A stretch of DNA of 64,000 nt, taken from Millisia brevis NBRC 105863 (GTDB taxonomy: Bacteria; Actinomycetota; Actinomycetes; Mycobacteriales; Mycobacteriaceae). Shown here piece by piece: positions 46,996 through 54,554 of the stretch. Each line of letters starts with the position of its first letter. Position 1 is the first letter of the stretch. A program made the translations under genes and the position numbers. Below the pieces are notes generated by a model, which saw only the letters and a list, made by a program, of their open reading frames with translations, had not been told where the DNA came from and made no database searches. The DNA lies in NCBI RefSeq assembly GCF_001552615.1, contig NZ_BCRN01000017.1:36599-100598 (forward strand), given 5' to 3'.

Positions 46996-48282
46996 ATGGG
47001 GGAGCGCAGAACCGGTCACGTCGCTCTCGGGCTGAACGTCCTGGTCTACGGCTACGTCCCGTCGGCCTGGCGATCGCCGCTGCTGGCGCCCGACGCCTTC
47101 CTGACCGCCGACTACTGGGATCGCATCGGCACCCTGGCGGAGGCGGCGAAGCTCGACGCGGTCTTCCTCGCCGACGCGCTGTCGCTGGGCAATCCGTCCT
47201 ACGACGCCAACCCGATCCGTCTCGACCCGACCGTCGTCTGGGCGCATGTGGCCCGCGCGACCGAGCACGTCGGGCTGATCGCCACCGCGTCGACCACCTT
47301 CAACGACCCGGTCGAGTTGGCCGGTCGGCTGTTGACCCTCGACGCGGTCTCCGGCGGCCGGGCGGGCTGGAATCTGGTGACCACCCGCGACGAGGCGTCC
47401 GCCGCCAACTTCGGCGTCGACGCGCTGGCCGGACGCGAGGAGCGCTACGCCCGCGGCTACGAGTTCGCCGAATTGGTGCGGGCGCTGTGGGATTCGGCGG
47501 CCGACGGTTCGACGGTGCACCATCACGGCCGTTTCTTCGACTACGACGGGGTCTTCACCGCGCCGGCGTCGCCGCAGGGTCGGCCGGTGATCTTCCAGGC
47601 CGGCGGCACCCGGCAGGGCCGCGAGATCGCCTCGCACTTCGCCGACGGCGTCTTCTCCGCCGAGATCACCCCCGAGACCGCCCGACCGCACTACCGGCAG
47701 GTGAAGGCCGGTGCGGTCGCCGCGGGACGGAGCGCCGAGGATGTGCGCATCCTGCCGGGCCTGCTGCTGACCCTGGGCAGCACCGAACAGGAGGCCCGCC
47801 GGCGGATCGACGAGCTCTACGACACCAGCCCCTCGGTGTACTCGGCGTTGTGGTTGACCCACGCGATGGGGGTGGACGTCTCGGCCCTCGACCTGGACGA
47901 ACCCTTCCCCGAGGACGTGCTGTCGGGCCCCGTCGACCCCGAGACCTTCCGCGGGAGCATCGGATTCCGGGAGTCGATCGTCGAACAGATCCGGCAGACC
48001 CGGCCCACGGTGCGCGAATACCTGCGCGAGACGCGGTACTCCGGGTCCGGGCACGGGGGGTTTGTGGGCACCCCCGAGCAGTTGGTGGACCGCATCGAGC
48101 AGTGGTACCTCGCCGGCGCCTGCGACGGGTTCAACCTGCAGCCCGACATCCTGATCGACTCGCTGCCGATCATCGCCGACGAGGTCGTGCCGCTGTTGCA
48201 GCAGCGCGGGCTCTTCCGGCGGGAGTACGAGACCGATACCTTGCGCGGCAATCTGCGGGGCGCGGTTGCGGCGTCGGCGTGA
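46996..48282 (+). CDS. NtaA/SnaA/DszA-family flavin-dependent monooxygenase
   Basis: A 428-residue two-component LLM monooxygenase. Landmarks are YWDRIGTLAEAAKLDAVFLADAL, TASTTFNDPVELAGRLLTLDAVSGGRAGWN, LVTTRDEASAANFG and PVIFQAGGTRQGREIA, all diagnostic of the nitrilotriacetate/DszA branch, which uses FMNH2 from a separate reductase to oxidise C-N or C-S bonds. It is the last gene of the seven-gene operon. A substrate captured by the family-5 binding protein and oxidised by this enzyme plus the DszC-like protein is the simplest reading. Confidence 0.92.
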   Translation: MGERRTGHVALGLNVLVYGYVPSAWRSPLLAPDAFLTADYWDRIGTLAEAAKLDAVFLADALSLGNPSYDANPIRLDPTVVWAHVARATEHVGLIATASTTFNDPVELAGRLLTLDAVSGGRAGWNLVTTRDEASAANFGVDALAGREERYARGYEFAELVRALWDSAADGSTVHHHGRFFDYDGVFTAPASPQGRPVIFQAGGTRQGREIASHFADGVFSAEITPETARPHYRQVKAGAVAAGRSAEDVRILPGLLLTLGSTEQEARRRIDELYDTSPSVYSALWLTHAMGVDVSALDLDEPFPEDVLSGPVDPETFRGSIGFRESIVEQIRQTRPTVREYLRETRYSGSGHGGFVGTPEQLVDRIEQWYLAGACDGFNLQPDILIDSLPIIADEVVPLLQQRGLFRREYETDTLRGNLRGAVAASA

Positions 48283-48315
48283 GCGGTGGCTGTGCAAACC
48301 AGCACGTTTTTGGGG

Positions 48316-48340
48316 CGCCACGACAATAGTTGTCGTGGCG
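48316..48340. promoter_or_regulatory. perfect 11-bp inverted repeat upstream of chelatase
   Basis: CGCCACGACAA (48316-48326) and TTGTCGTGGCG (48330-48340) are separated by TAG. It lies 34 bases after the monooxygenase stop and 97 before the chelatase ATG. No T-tract follows in either direction, so an operator for a dimeric repressor is as likely as a terminator. Confidence 0.5.
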
Positions 48341-48436
48341 GCGCAAATTCGGTCGGATTCGCACACGCGACTACGGGTCGGGTCCGCGTGGGAGCGCCGG
48401 TAGGGTCGACGCGAATGCGAGACCAGGAGGACGCCC

Positions 48437-50446
48437 ATGCCGGCCCAAGCGGCTATCCACTTCCCGTTCACGGCGATCGTGGGTCAGGACCGATTGCGGT
48501 TGGCGTTGCTGCTCTGCGCGGTCAGCCCGCGCATCGGTGGTGTGCTGATCCGCGGGGAGAAGGGGACCGCGAAGTCGACGGCGGTCCGGGCGCTGGGTGA
48601 CCTGCTCGACGGGGAGTCGGACTCCCGGTCGTCGGTGGTCGAGCTGCCGATCGGGGCGACCGAGGACCGGGTGATCGGCTCGATCGACATCGAGGGCGTG
48701 CTGCGCGACGGCACGGTCGCCTTCCGGCCCGGCGTGCTCGCCGACGCGCACCGCGGCGTGCTCTATGTCGACGAGGTCAACCTGCTGCCCGACCACCTGG
48801 TCGACGTGCTGCTCGACGCCGCGGCGATGGGCCGCGTCACCGTCGAGCGCGACGGCGTCTCGCACGCCTACGACTCCCGCTTCGTCCTGGTGGGCACCAT
48901 GAACCCCGAGGAGGGGGAGCTGCGCCCGCAGCTGCTCGACCGGTTCGGCCTGGTCGTCGACGTGCGGGCGCCCGACGACATCGACCAGCGGGTCGCGGTG
49001 GTGACCCGCCGTCTCGACTTCGACCGGGACCCGGAGGCCTTTGTCGCCGGCTACCGCGACGAGCAGGAGGAGCTGGCGGCGGCGATCCGGGCGGCGCGCG
49101 AGCGCCTCGACGGGGTGCGCCTGGAACATCGTCGGCTGCGCCGGATCGCGGAGATCTGCACCCGGGTGGGTGTCGAGGGGATGCGCGCCGACCTGGTGCT
49201 GGCTTTGGCAGCGCGGGCGCACTGCGCGCTGCGCGGCGGCGACGAGGTCGTCGACCAGGACATCCGGGCGGCGGCGGCCCTGGTGCTGCCGCACCGGCGG
49301 CGGCGCGACCCCTTCGACCCGCCCGGCATGACCGACGAGGAGCTCGAGGACGCGCTCGGCCCGCCCGAGGACGACCCCGAACCCGAGGGTCCCGACCCGG
49401 ACGACCCCGAACCCGGCGGCCCCCAACCGGACGGCCCCGGACCGGAGGGGTCCGACCCGGAACGGTCCGGACCGAACGGGCCCGGCGCCGACGGGTCCGA
49501 GACCGGGGACGCGAACGGACCGGAGAACCGCACCGACGAGGCGACGGCGCCCGATGGTGAGCCGGCCGCCGCAGCTCGGGATCGGCAGCCTTCCCCGGGG
49601 GAGACGAACGAACAGGAACGGCCCGCCGAGTCGGCCGGGCGCCCCGCCGAGATCGGCGCGGAATTCCGCGTCCGCACCATCACCCCGTCCGGACGGCGGG
49701 AGACCACCGAACCCGGGCGGCGCGCGCCCGCCCGCACCACCCGCGGCCACGTGGTGCGGGCAACCGACTACCGCACCGGGGCCGTGCACATCCCGGCGAC
49801 CGTGCTCGCCGCCGGTTCCCGACCTGCCGAAACCAATCCGCGACGAGGCGGCCGCGAGGTCCTTCCGGTCGATCTGCGCGGCACCGAACGCGCCGGGCGC
49901 GGACCGGCGCTGGTGGTCTTCCTGCTCGACGCCTCCGGCTCGATGGCGGCCCGCGACCGGCTGGCCGCGGTGACCGGCGCGGTGCTCTCGCTGCTGCGCG
50001 ATGCCTACCGCCGACGGGACACCGTCGCGGTGGTGGCCGCCCGGGGCGCCGGCGCCGAGGTCGCGCTGCCGCCCACCCGATCGCCGGCGATCGCCTCGCG
50101 CCTGCTCGCCACCCTCACCACCGGCGGCCGCAGCCCGCTCGCCGAAGGGCTCGACACCGCCCGCCGCTTGATCGGTCGAGAAGCCGTCCGTGACCGCGGC
50201 CGCACCCCCTTGCTGGTCATCCTCACCGACGGCCGGGCGACCGGCGGGCGCGACGCCCTGGAGCGCATGCGCCGCGCCGCCGCCCGGGTCGCGCTGCAGG
50301 GCACGTCGGTGGTGGTGATCGATTGCGAGTCCGGGCGCATCCGTCTGGGCCTGGCGGCCGACCTCGCCCGCCGCGTCGGCGGGGTCTGCCTGCGCGTCGA
50401 TGAACTGTCCGCCGATGCCGTCGCCGGCGTGGTGCGAGCGGCCTGA
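48437..50446 (+). CDS. fused Mg-chelatase-like ATPase (ChlI-ChlD type)
   Basis: A 669-residue protein. Residues 1-290 are an AAA+ ChlI domain ([15 protein letters not shown]-loop [30 protein letters not shown]). A 150-residue linker made of Pro/Asp/Glu/Gly repeats ([19 protein letters not shown]) leads to a C-terminal von Willebrand A domain with [14 protein letters not shown] and LTDGRATGG. It corresponds to Rv2850c, which heads the cobO-cobB-cysG block; it could assist cobalt insertion, though this is inferred. AGGAGG precedes ATG 48437. Confidence 0.93.
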   Translation: MPAQAAIHFPFTAIVGQDRLRLALLLCAVSPRIGGVLIRGEKGTAKSTAVRALGDLLDGESDSRSSVVELPIGATEDRVIGSIDIEGVLRDGTVAFRPGVLADAHRGVLYVDEVNLLPDHLVDVLLDAAAMGRVTVERDGVSHAYDSRFVLVGTMNPEEGELRPQLLDRFGLVVDVRAPDDIDQRVAVVTRRLDFDRDPEAFVAGYRDEQEELAAAIRAARERLDGVRLEHRRLRRIAEICTRVGVEGMRADLVLALAARAHCALRGGDEVVDQDIRAAAALVLPHRRRRDPFDPPGMTDEELEDALGPPEDDPEPEGPDPDDPEPGGPQPDGPGPEGSDPERSGPNGPGADGSETGDANGPENRTDEATAPDGEPAAAARDRQPSPGETNEQERPAESAGRPAEIGAEFRVRTITPSGRRETTEPGRRAPARTTRGHVVRATDYRTGAVHIPATVLAAGSRPAETNPRRGGREVLPVDLRGTERAGRGPALVVFLLDASGSMAARDRLAAVTGAVLSLLRDAYRRRDTVAVVAARGAGAEVALPPTRSPAIASRLLATLTTGGRSPLAEGLDTARRLIGREAVRDRGRTPLLVILTDGRATGGRDALERMRRAAARVALQGTSVVVIDCESGRIRLGLAADLARRVGGVCLRVDELSADAVAGVVRAA

Positions 50447-50471
50447 CCGATAGGGCGCACAGGGGAGGCTT

Positions 50472-50504
50472 GGTACCACAAGTGGTACCGCATCAGGTAC
50501 TACC
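50472..50504 (+). promoter_or_regulatory. toxin-antitoxin operator overlapping its promoter
   Basis: GGTACCAC (50472-50479) and GTGGTACC (50482-50489) form a perfect palindrome with a two-base spacer. A third half-site, GGTACTAC, lies at 50497-50504. The antitoxin -10 TAGGCT is at 50509-50514, six bases before ATG 50521, so the palindrome covers the -35 region: the usual arrangement for autorepression by antitoxin or toxin-antitoxin complex. Confidence 0.7.
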
Positions 50505-50520
50505 CCAGTAGGCTGGAACC

Positions 50521-50718
50521 ATGCCCGCTCTCAATGTTCAGTTCTCCGAGGACGAACAAGACCTCATCCGTGAGGCGGCCGAACGGGAGGGTCTGTCCCT
50601 CAAGGCGTTTGTCCGTTCGGCCACCCTGGAGGCTGCATCCGCGCGCAAGCATCTTCGAGAGGGCCTGCTCGACGAGATCTTCGAGGCGTCGGCGGATCTC
50701 AACGAGCGGCTGGCGTGA
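50521..50718 (+). CDS. ribbon-helix-helix antitoxin
   Basis: A 65-residue protein with a strand-helix-helix N-terminus (LNVQFSEDEQDLIREAAEREGLSLKAFVRSATLEAA) of the CopG/DUF1778 ribbon-helix-helix type and a C-terminal helix (LDEIFEASADLNERLA) expected to wrap the toxin. It is probably a DNA-binding antitoxin that represses its own promoter through the palindrome upstream. Leaderless start at ATG 50521. Its stop overlaps the toxin start (GTGA). Confidence 0.88.
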   Translation: MPALNVQFSEDEQDLIREAAEREGLSLKAFVRSATLEAASARKHLREGLLDEIFEASADLNERLA

Positions 50719-51098
50719 CGACCTACCTCGACAGGGATGACCTGCTGGCGATCGCTGCTCGCGTCAATCGAGGCGACCCCGCAGTTCGGGATATCGGACT
50801 TCTCGACGCGGCACTCGCGCGCCCCCGCAGCACGGTTTTCGGCATGGACGCGTACGAGACCCTCTACGACAAGGCGGCGGCGTTGCTGCATTCCCTGGTG
50901 CGCAACCATGCCCTCGTCGACGGTAATAAGCGAACAGCGTGGGCTGCCGGATGGCTCTTTCTCGGATACAACGGCATTCGCTTGAACCGAGGGTTCGATG
51001 TCGACGACGCGGAAGCGCTGATGAACGATGCGGCCGCGGGATATCGGTCCGTTTCGGATATCGCCAAGGCGCTCGAAGCCTTCGCGGTCCCGGCCTAG
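50715..51098 (+). CDS. doc: Doc/Fic-family toxin
   Basis: A 127-residue Fic-fold toxin with the Doc catalytic loop HALVDGNKRTAW (His65, Asp69, Asn71, Lys72, Arg73), which in phage P1 Doc phosphorylates EF-Tu and stops translation. The N-terminal YLDRDDLLAIAARV and GLLDAALARPRSTVFG segments match the family. P1 Doc pairs with Phd, but here the partner is a ribbon-helix-helix protein. The pair is inserted between the chelatase gene and cobO. Confidence 0.92.
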   Translation: MTTYLDRDDLLAIAARVNRGDPAVRDIGLLDAALARPRSTVFGMDAYETLYDKAAALLHSLVRNHALVDGNKRTAWAAGWLFLGYNGIRLNRGFDVDDAEALMNDAAAGYRSVSDIAKALEAFAVPA

Positions 51099-51108
51099 GT
51101 GGACGCCC

Positions 51109-51114
51109 TAGGCT
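51109..51114 (+). promoter_or_regulatory. -10 element of cobO, leaderless
   Basis: TAGGCT lies six bases before ATG 51121. It gives cobO-cobB a promoter independent of the toxin-antitoxin pair. Confidence 0.55.
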
Positions 51115-51120
51115 TCACAC

Positions 51121-51735
51121 ATGCCCCAGTCGATTCCCCCGGTGGTGCCCAACGATGGGCTGACCACTCGCACCCGCCGCGACCAACCGATCCTCGCCGT
51201 GCACACCGGCGACGGAAAGGGAAAGTCCACCGCGGCGTTCGGGATGGCGCTGCGGGCGTGGAACCAGGGGTTCGATACGGCGGTCTTCCAGTTCGTGAAG
51301 TCGCCGCGCTGGAAGGTTGGGGAGGAAGCGGCGTTCGCCGCCTTGGCATCCGCGCACACCGATCGGGGGATCGGCGGGCCGGTCGAGTGGCACAAGATGG
51401 GGCAGGGTTGGTCCTGGTCGCGCAAGCAGGGCGCCGAGGTCGATCACGCGGCCGCGGCCGCCGAGGGATGGCGCGAGATCTCCCGCCGCCTGGCCGCCCA
51501 GCAGCACCGCTTCTATCTGCTCGACGAGTTCACCTACCCGATGAACTGGGGGTGGGTGGACACCGACGAGGTCGTCGAAACGCTGCGCAACCGCCCCGGC
51601 AAGCAGCACGTCGTCATCACCGGCCGGCGCGCCCCGCAGGCTCTGATCGACGCCGCGAACCTGGTCACCGAGATGGTCAAGGTCGCTCACCCGATGGACA
51701 CCGGACAAAAGGGGCAGCGGGGCATCGAGTGGTGA
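51121..51735 (+). CDS. cobO: cob(I)yrinic acid a,c-diamide adenosyltransferase
   Basis: A 204-residue CobO/BtuR-type enzyme that transfers the adenosyl group of ATP to Co(I) corrinoids. P-loop VHTGDGKGKSTAAFG, QFVKSPRWKVGEEAAF, YLLDEFTYPMNWGW and TGRRAPQALIDAANLVTEM cover the whole family. The C-terminal VKVAHPMDTGQKGQRGIEW is the usual end. cobB starts seven bases later, so the two are co-transcribed. Confidence 0.97.
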   Translation: MPQSIPPVVPNDGLTTRTRRDQPILAVHTGDGKGKSTAAFGMALRAWNQGFDTAVFQFVKSPRWKVGEEAAFAALASAHTDRGIGGPVEWHKMGQGWSWSRKQGAEVDHAAAAAEGWREISRRLAAQQHRFYLLDEFTYPMNWGWVDTDEVVETLRNRPGKQHVVITGRRAPQALIDAANLVTEMVKVAHPMDTGQKGQRGIEW

Positions 51736-51742
51736 CGGGTCG

Positions 51743-53182
51743 ATGATCGGCGGCGTTGTCATCGCCGCCCCCGGCTCGGGCAGCGGCAAGACGATGGTCG
51801 CGACCGGCCTGCTCGGCGCCCTGCGCGCCGCGGGGCATACACCCGCGCCGTTCAAGGTCGGACCCGACTTCATCGATCCCGGCTATCACGCGCTGGCCGC
51901 CGGGCGCCCCGGCCGCAACCTCGACCCGGTGCTCGTCGGCGACGACCTGATCGGCCCGCTCTACCGACACGGCACCCTCGGCGCCGACATCGCGGTGGTC
52001 GAGGGGGTGATGGGCCTGTTCGACGGGCGCATCCCGCTCGACGTCGACGACCCGGCGTCGGCGCGGCCGCGCGCGGCGGGCTCGACCGCCGAGGTCGCGG
52101 TCGCCCTCGGTCTGCCGGTGGTCCTGGTGATCGACGCGCGGGGGATGAGCCAATCGCTGGCCGCGCTGATCACCGGCTTCGTCGCCTACGACCCGCGCAT
52201 CCGCATCGGCGGGGTGATCCTCAACCGGGTCGGCAGCCCCCGCCACGAACAGGTGCTGCGCGCCGCGTGCGTGCAAGCTGGGGTCGACGTGCTCGGCGTG
52301 ATCCCGCGGATGCCCGCCGTCGATGTGCCCGAGCGCCACCTCGGGCTGCTGACCGCGCGGGAGAACAGCGGCGCGAAGTCCGCAGTGGCGGCGATGGCGT
52401 CGATCGTCGCCGAACACGTCGACCTCGACCGGATGGTCGCCGTCGCCCGCGCCGCGCGTCCCCTCGCCGGTGAGATCTGGGATCCGGCGGCCGCGGTCGG
52501 CGGGTCGGCGTCCATAGCCGCCGACCGGCCGATCACCGTGGCGATGGCCGGGGGACCGGCGTTCTCCTTCGGATACGCCGAACACGTCGAACTGCTCACC
52601 GCCGCCGGGGCCCGGGTGGTCGACTTCGATCCGCGGCACGACCGCCTCCCGGCCGGTGCCGGGGCGCTGATCATCCCCGGCGGCTTTCCCGAGGTGCACG
52701 CGGAAGCCCTGGCCGACAACGTCGCCCTGCACGACGACGTCCGACGCTTCGCCGAGGCCGGGGGAGTGATCCACGCCGAATGCGCCGGGCTGCTCTATCT
52801 GGGACGGACCCTCGACGACCGACCGATGGCCGGCGTCCTGCCCACCCGGGCACGGTTCGGGCCGCGGCTCACGCTGGGCTATCGCGACGCGGTCGCCACC
52901 TCCGATTCGGTGCTCTACCGCGTCGGTGAACGGGTGACCGGCCACGAATTCCACCGCACGACCGTCGCCGCCGACACCCCGATCACCACCCCGGCCTGGG
53001 CGTGGCGGACCGGCGCCGGCGCCGCGACCGAGGGCATCGTCGCCGGGGTTGGCGCAGCCGGCGGGGTGCACGCCTCCTACCTCCACGTCCACCCGGCCGG
53101 CGGACCGCAAGTGATCGCCCGGCTGGTCGCCGCGGCCCGGCTCGCGCGCCGGACCCCGGAAGACGCGCCCGGCCGCGGGTAG
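51743..53182 (+). CDS. cobB: cobyrinic acid a,c-diamide synthase
   Basis: A 479-residue glutamine-dependent amidase acting before CobO. The N-terminal ATP-binding domain starts VIAAPGSGSGKTMVATGLLGAL, with FKVGPDFIDPGYH; the glutaminase domain has its nucleophilic Cys in IHAECAGLLYLG and the His region HEFHRTTV. The stop codon TAG is itself the first half of the -10 element of the next gene. Confidence 0.96.
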   Translation: MIGGVVIAAPGSGSGKTMVATGLLGALRAAGHTPAPFKVGPDFIDPGYHALAAGRPGRNLDPVLVGDDLIGPLYRHGTLGADIAVVEGVMGLFDGRIPLDVDDPASARPRAAGSTAEVAVALGLPVVLVIDARGMSQSLAALITGFVAYDPRIRIGGVILNRVGSPRHEQVLRAACVQAGVDVLGVIPRMPAVDVPERHLGLLTARENSGAKSAVAAMASIVAEHVDLDRMVAVARAARPLAGEIWDPAAAVGGSASIAADRPITVAMAGGPAFSFGYAEHVELLTAAGARVVDFDPRHDRLPAGAGALIIPGGFPEVHAEALADNVALHDDVRRFAEAGGVIHAECAGLLYLGRTLDDRPMAGVLPTRARFGPRLTLGYRDAVATSDSVLYRVGERVTGHEFHRTTVAADTPITTPAWAWRTGAGAATEGIVAGVGAAGGVHASYLHVHPAGGPQVIARLVAAARLARRTPEDAPGRG

Positions 53183-53185
53183 GGT
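53180..53185 (+). promoter_or_regulatory. -10 element of cysG, leaderless
   Basis: TAGGGT overlaps the cobB stop codon and lies eight bases before GTG 53194, which has no ribosome-binding site. Confidence 0.5.
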
Positions 53186-53193
53186 TGCCGATC

Positions 53194-54504
53194 GTGACCG
53201 ACCCGATCGCGAGCGACCCCGAGACGCCGGCCCCCGCCTCCGACCGACGGCCCTATCTGGTCGGACTCGACCTCGACGGGCGCCGGGTGGTCGTCATCGG
53301 GGCGGGCACCGTCGTGCAGCGACGCCTGCCGCTGTTGGTCGCCTCCGGGGCACGCGTGCGCGTCATCGCGCCCGAGGCGACGCCGGCGGTCGAGGCGATG
53401 GCCACCGAGGGTCGCATCGAACTCGAATTGCGGGAGTACCGCGGCGGCGATCTCGAGGGCGGCTGGTACGCGCTGGCCTGCACCGGGGAGCCCGAGATCA
53501 ACGCGGCGGTGGTTGCCGAAGCCGAAGAACGCGGCATCTTCTGTGTGCGGGCCGACTCCGCCCGCGAGGGCTCCGCGGTGACCCCGGCGTCGGTCGATTA
53601 CGACGGGCTGACCGTCGGCGTCCTGGCCAGCGGGGAACACCGCCGGTCGGCCGCGGTGCGCTCGTCGATCCTGACCGCCCTGCGCAGTGGGGTGATCGAC
53701 AGCGCCGAACCGCCCGGTCCCGGTGTGGCGTTGGTCGGCGGTGGCCCCGGCGATCCCGATCTGATCACCGTGCGCGGCCGGAGGCTGCTCGGCCTCGCCG
53801 ACGTGGTGGTGGTCGACCGGCTCGCTCCCGGCGCGCTGCTCGAGGAGCTGCCCAACCGGGTCGAGGTCATCGACGCCTCCAAGATCCCCTACGGCCGCGC
53901 CATGGCCCAGGAGGCGATCAACGACACCCTGATCGAACACGCCCGGCGCGGCCGATTCGTCGTCCGGCTCAAGGGCGGCGACCCGATGGTCTTCGGCCGC
54001 GGCTACGAGGAGCTGCTCGCCTGCGCCGCCGCCGGCATCCCGGTGACGGTGGTACCCGGCATCACCAGCTCGATCGGCGTCCCCGCGATCGCCGGTATCC
54101 CGGTCACCCACCGCGGCGTCACCCACGAATTCGTGGTCGTCAGCGGGCACCTGCCGCCCGGCCACCCCGAGTCGCTGGTCAACTGGCCGGCGATCGCCCA
54201 GCTGTCCGGAACGATCGTGTTGATGATGGCCGTGGAGCGGCTCGGGGCGTTCGCCGACGTGCTGATCGCCAACGGCCGGGACGTCGGTACACCGGCGGCG
54301 ATCATCCAGGACGGCACCACCGACGGGCAGATCGTGCTGCGCGCACCGCTGGGGGATATCGCCGCGCGGGCGAAGGAGGCCGGCATCCGCCCGCCGGCCG
54401 TCGTCGTGATCGGTGCCGTGGTCGACCTCGATCCCACCGCCGCCTCCGGGCGGGCGGAATCGGAGCCGGTCGAATCGGACGTTGCGGCGGAATCCGCGAA
54501 CTGA
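53194..54504 (+). CDS. cysG: siroheme synthase-type uroporphyrinogen-III C-methyltransferase
   Basis: A 436-residue fusion. Residues 20-170 form the precorrin-2 dehydrogenase/ferrochelatase domain (VVVIGAGTVVQRRLPLLVAS, then SVDYDGLTVGVLASGEHRRS). From residue 175 comes the SAM-dependent methyltransferase with GGGPGDPDLITVRG, RLKGGDPMVFGRG and VPGITSSIGVPAIAGIPVTH. It makes precorrin-2 and siroheme, feeding both cobalamin and sulfite/nitrite reductase cofactors. GTG 53194 is supported by the -10 spacing. Confidence 0.95.
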   Translation: MTDPIASDPETPAPASDRRPYLVGLDLDGRRVVVIGAGTVVQRRLPLLVASGARVRVIAPEATPAVEAMATEGRIELELREYRGGDLEGGWYALACTGEPEINAAVVAEAEERGIFCVRADSAREGSAVTPASVDYDGLTVGVLASGEHRRSAAVRSSILTALRSGVIDSAEPPGPGVALVGGGPGDPDLITVRGRRLLGLADVVVVDRLAPGALLEELPNRVEVIDASKIPYGRAMAQEAINDTLIEHARRGRFVVRLKGGDPMVFGRGYEELLACAAAGIPVTVVPGITSSIGVPAIAGIPVTHRGVTHEFVVVSGHLPPGHPESLVNWPAIAQLSGTIVLMMAVERLGAFADVLIANGRDVGTPAAIIQDGTTDGQIVLRAPLGDIAARAKEAGIRPPAVVVIGAVVDLDPTAASGRAESEPVESDVAAESAN

Positions 54505-54540
54505 ACCCAACCGGACGGCGAGTGAGCCGCCGGCACCGCG

Positions 54541-54546
54541 TAGCCT
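54541..54546 (+). promoter_or_regulatory. -10 element of efpA-like gene, leaderless
   Basis: TAGCCT lies eight bases before ATG 54555, and no ribosome-binding site is visible. Confidence 0.5.
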
Positions 54547-54554
54547 GCACTGCG

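Noticed and set aside
48283..48436. Cobalamin riboswitch before the chelatase gene (also sought before cobQ)
   Set aside because: No B12-box (GCCACTG-type) or the characteristic upstream stems were found; only the inverted repeat at 48316-48340 is present.
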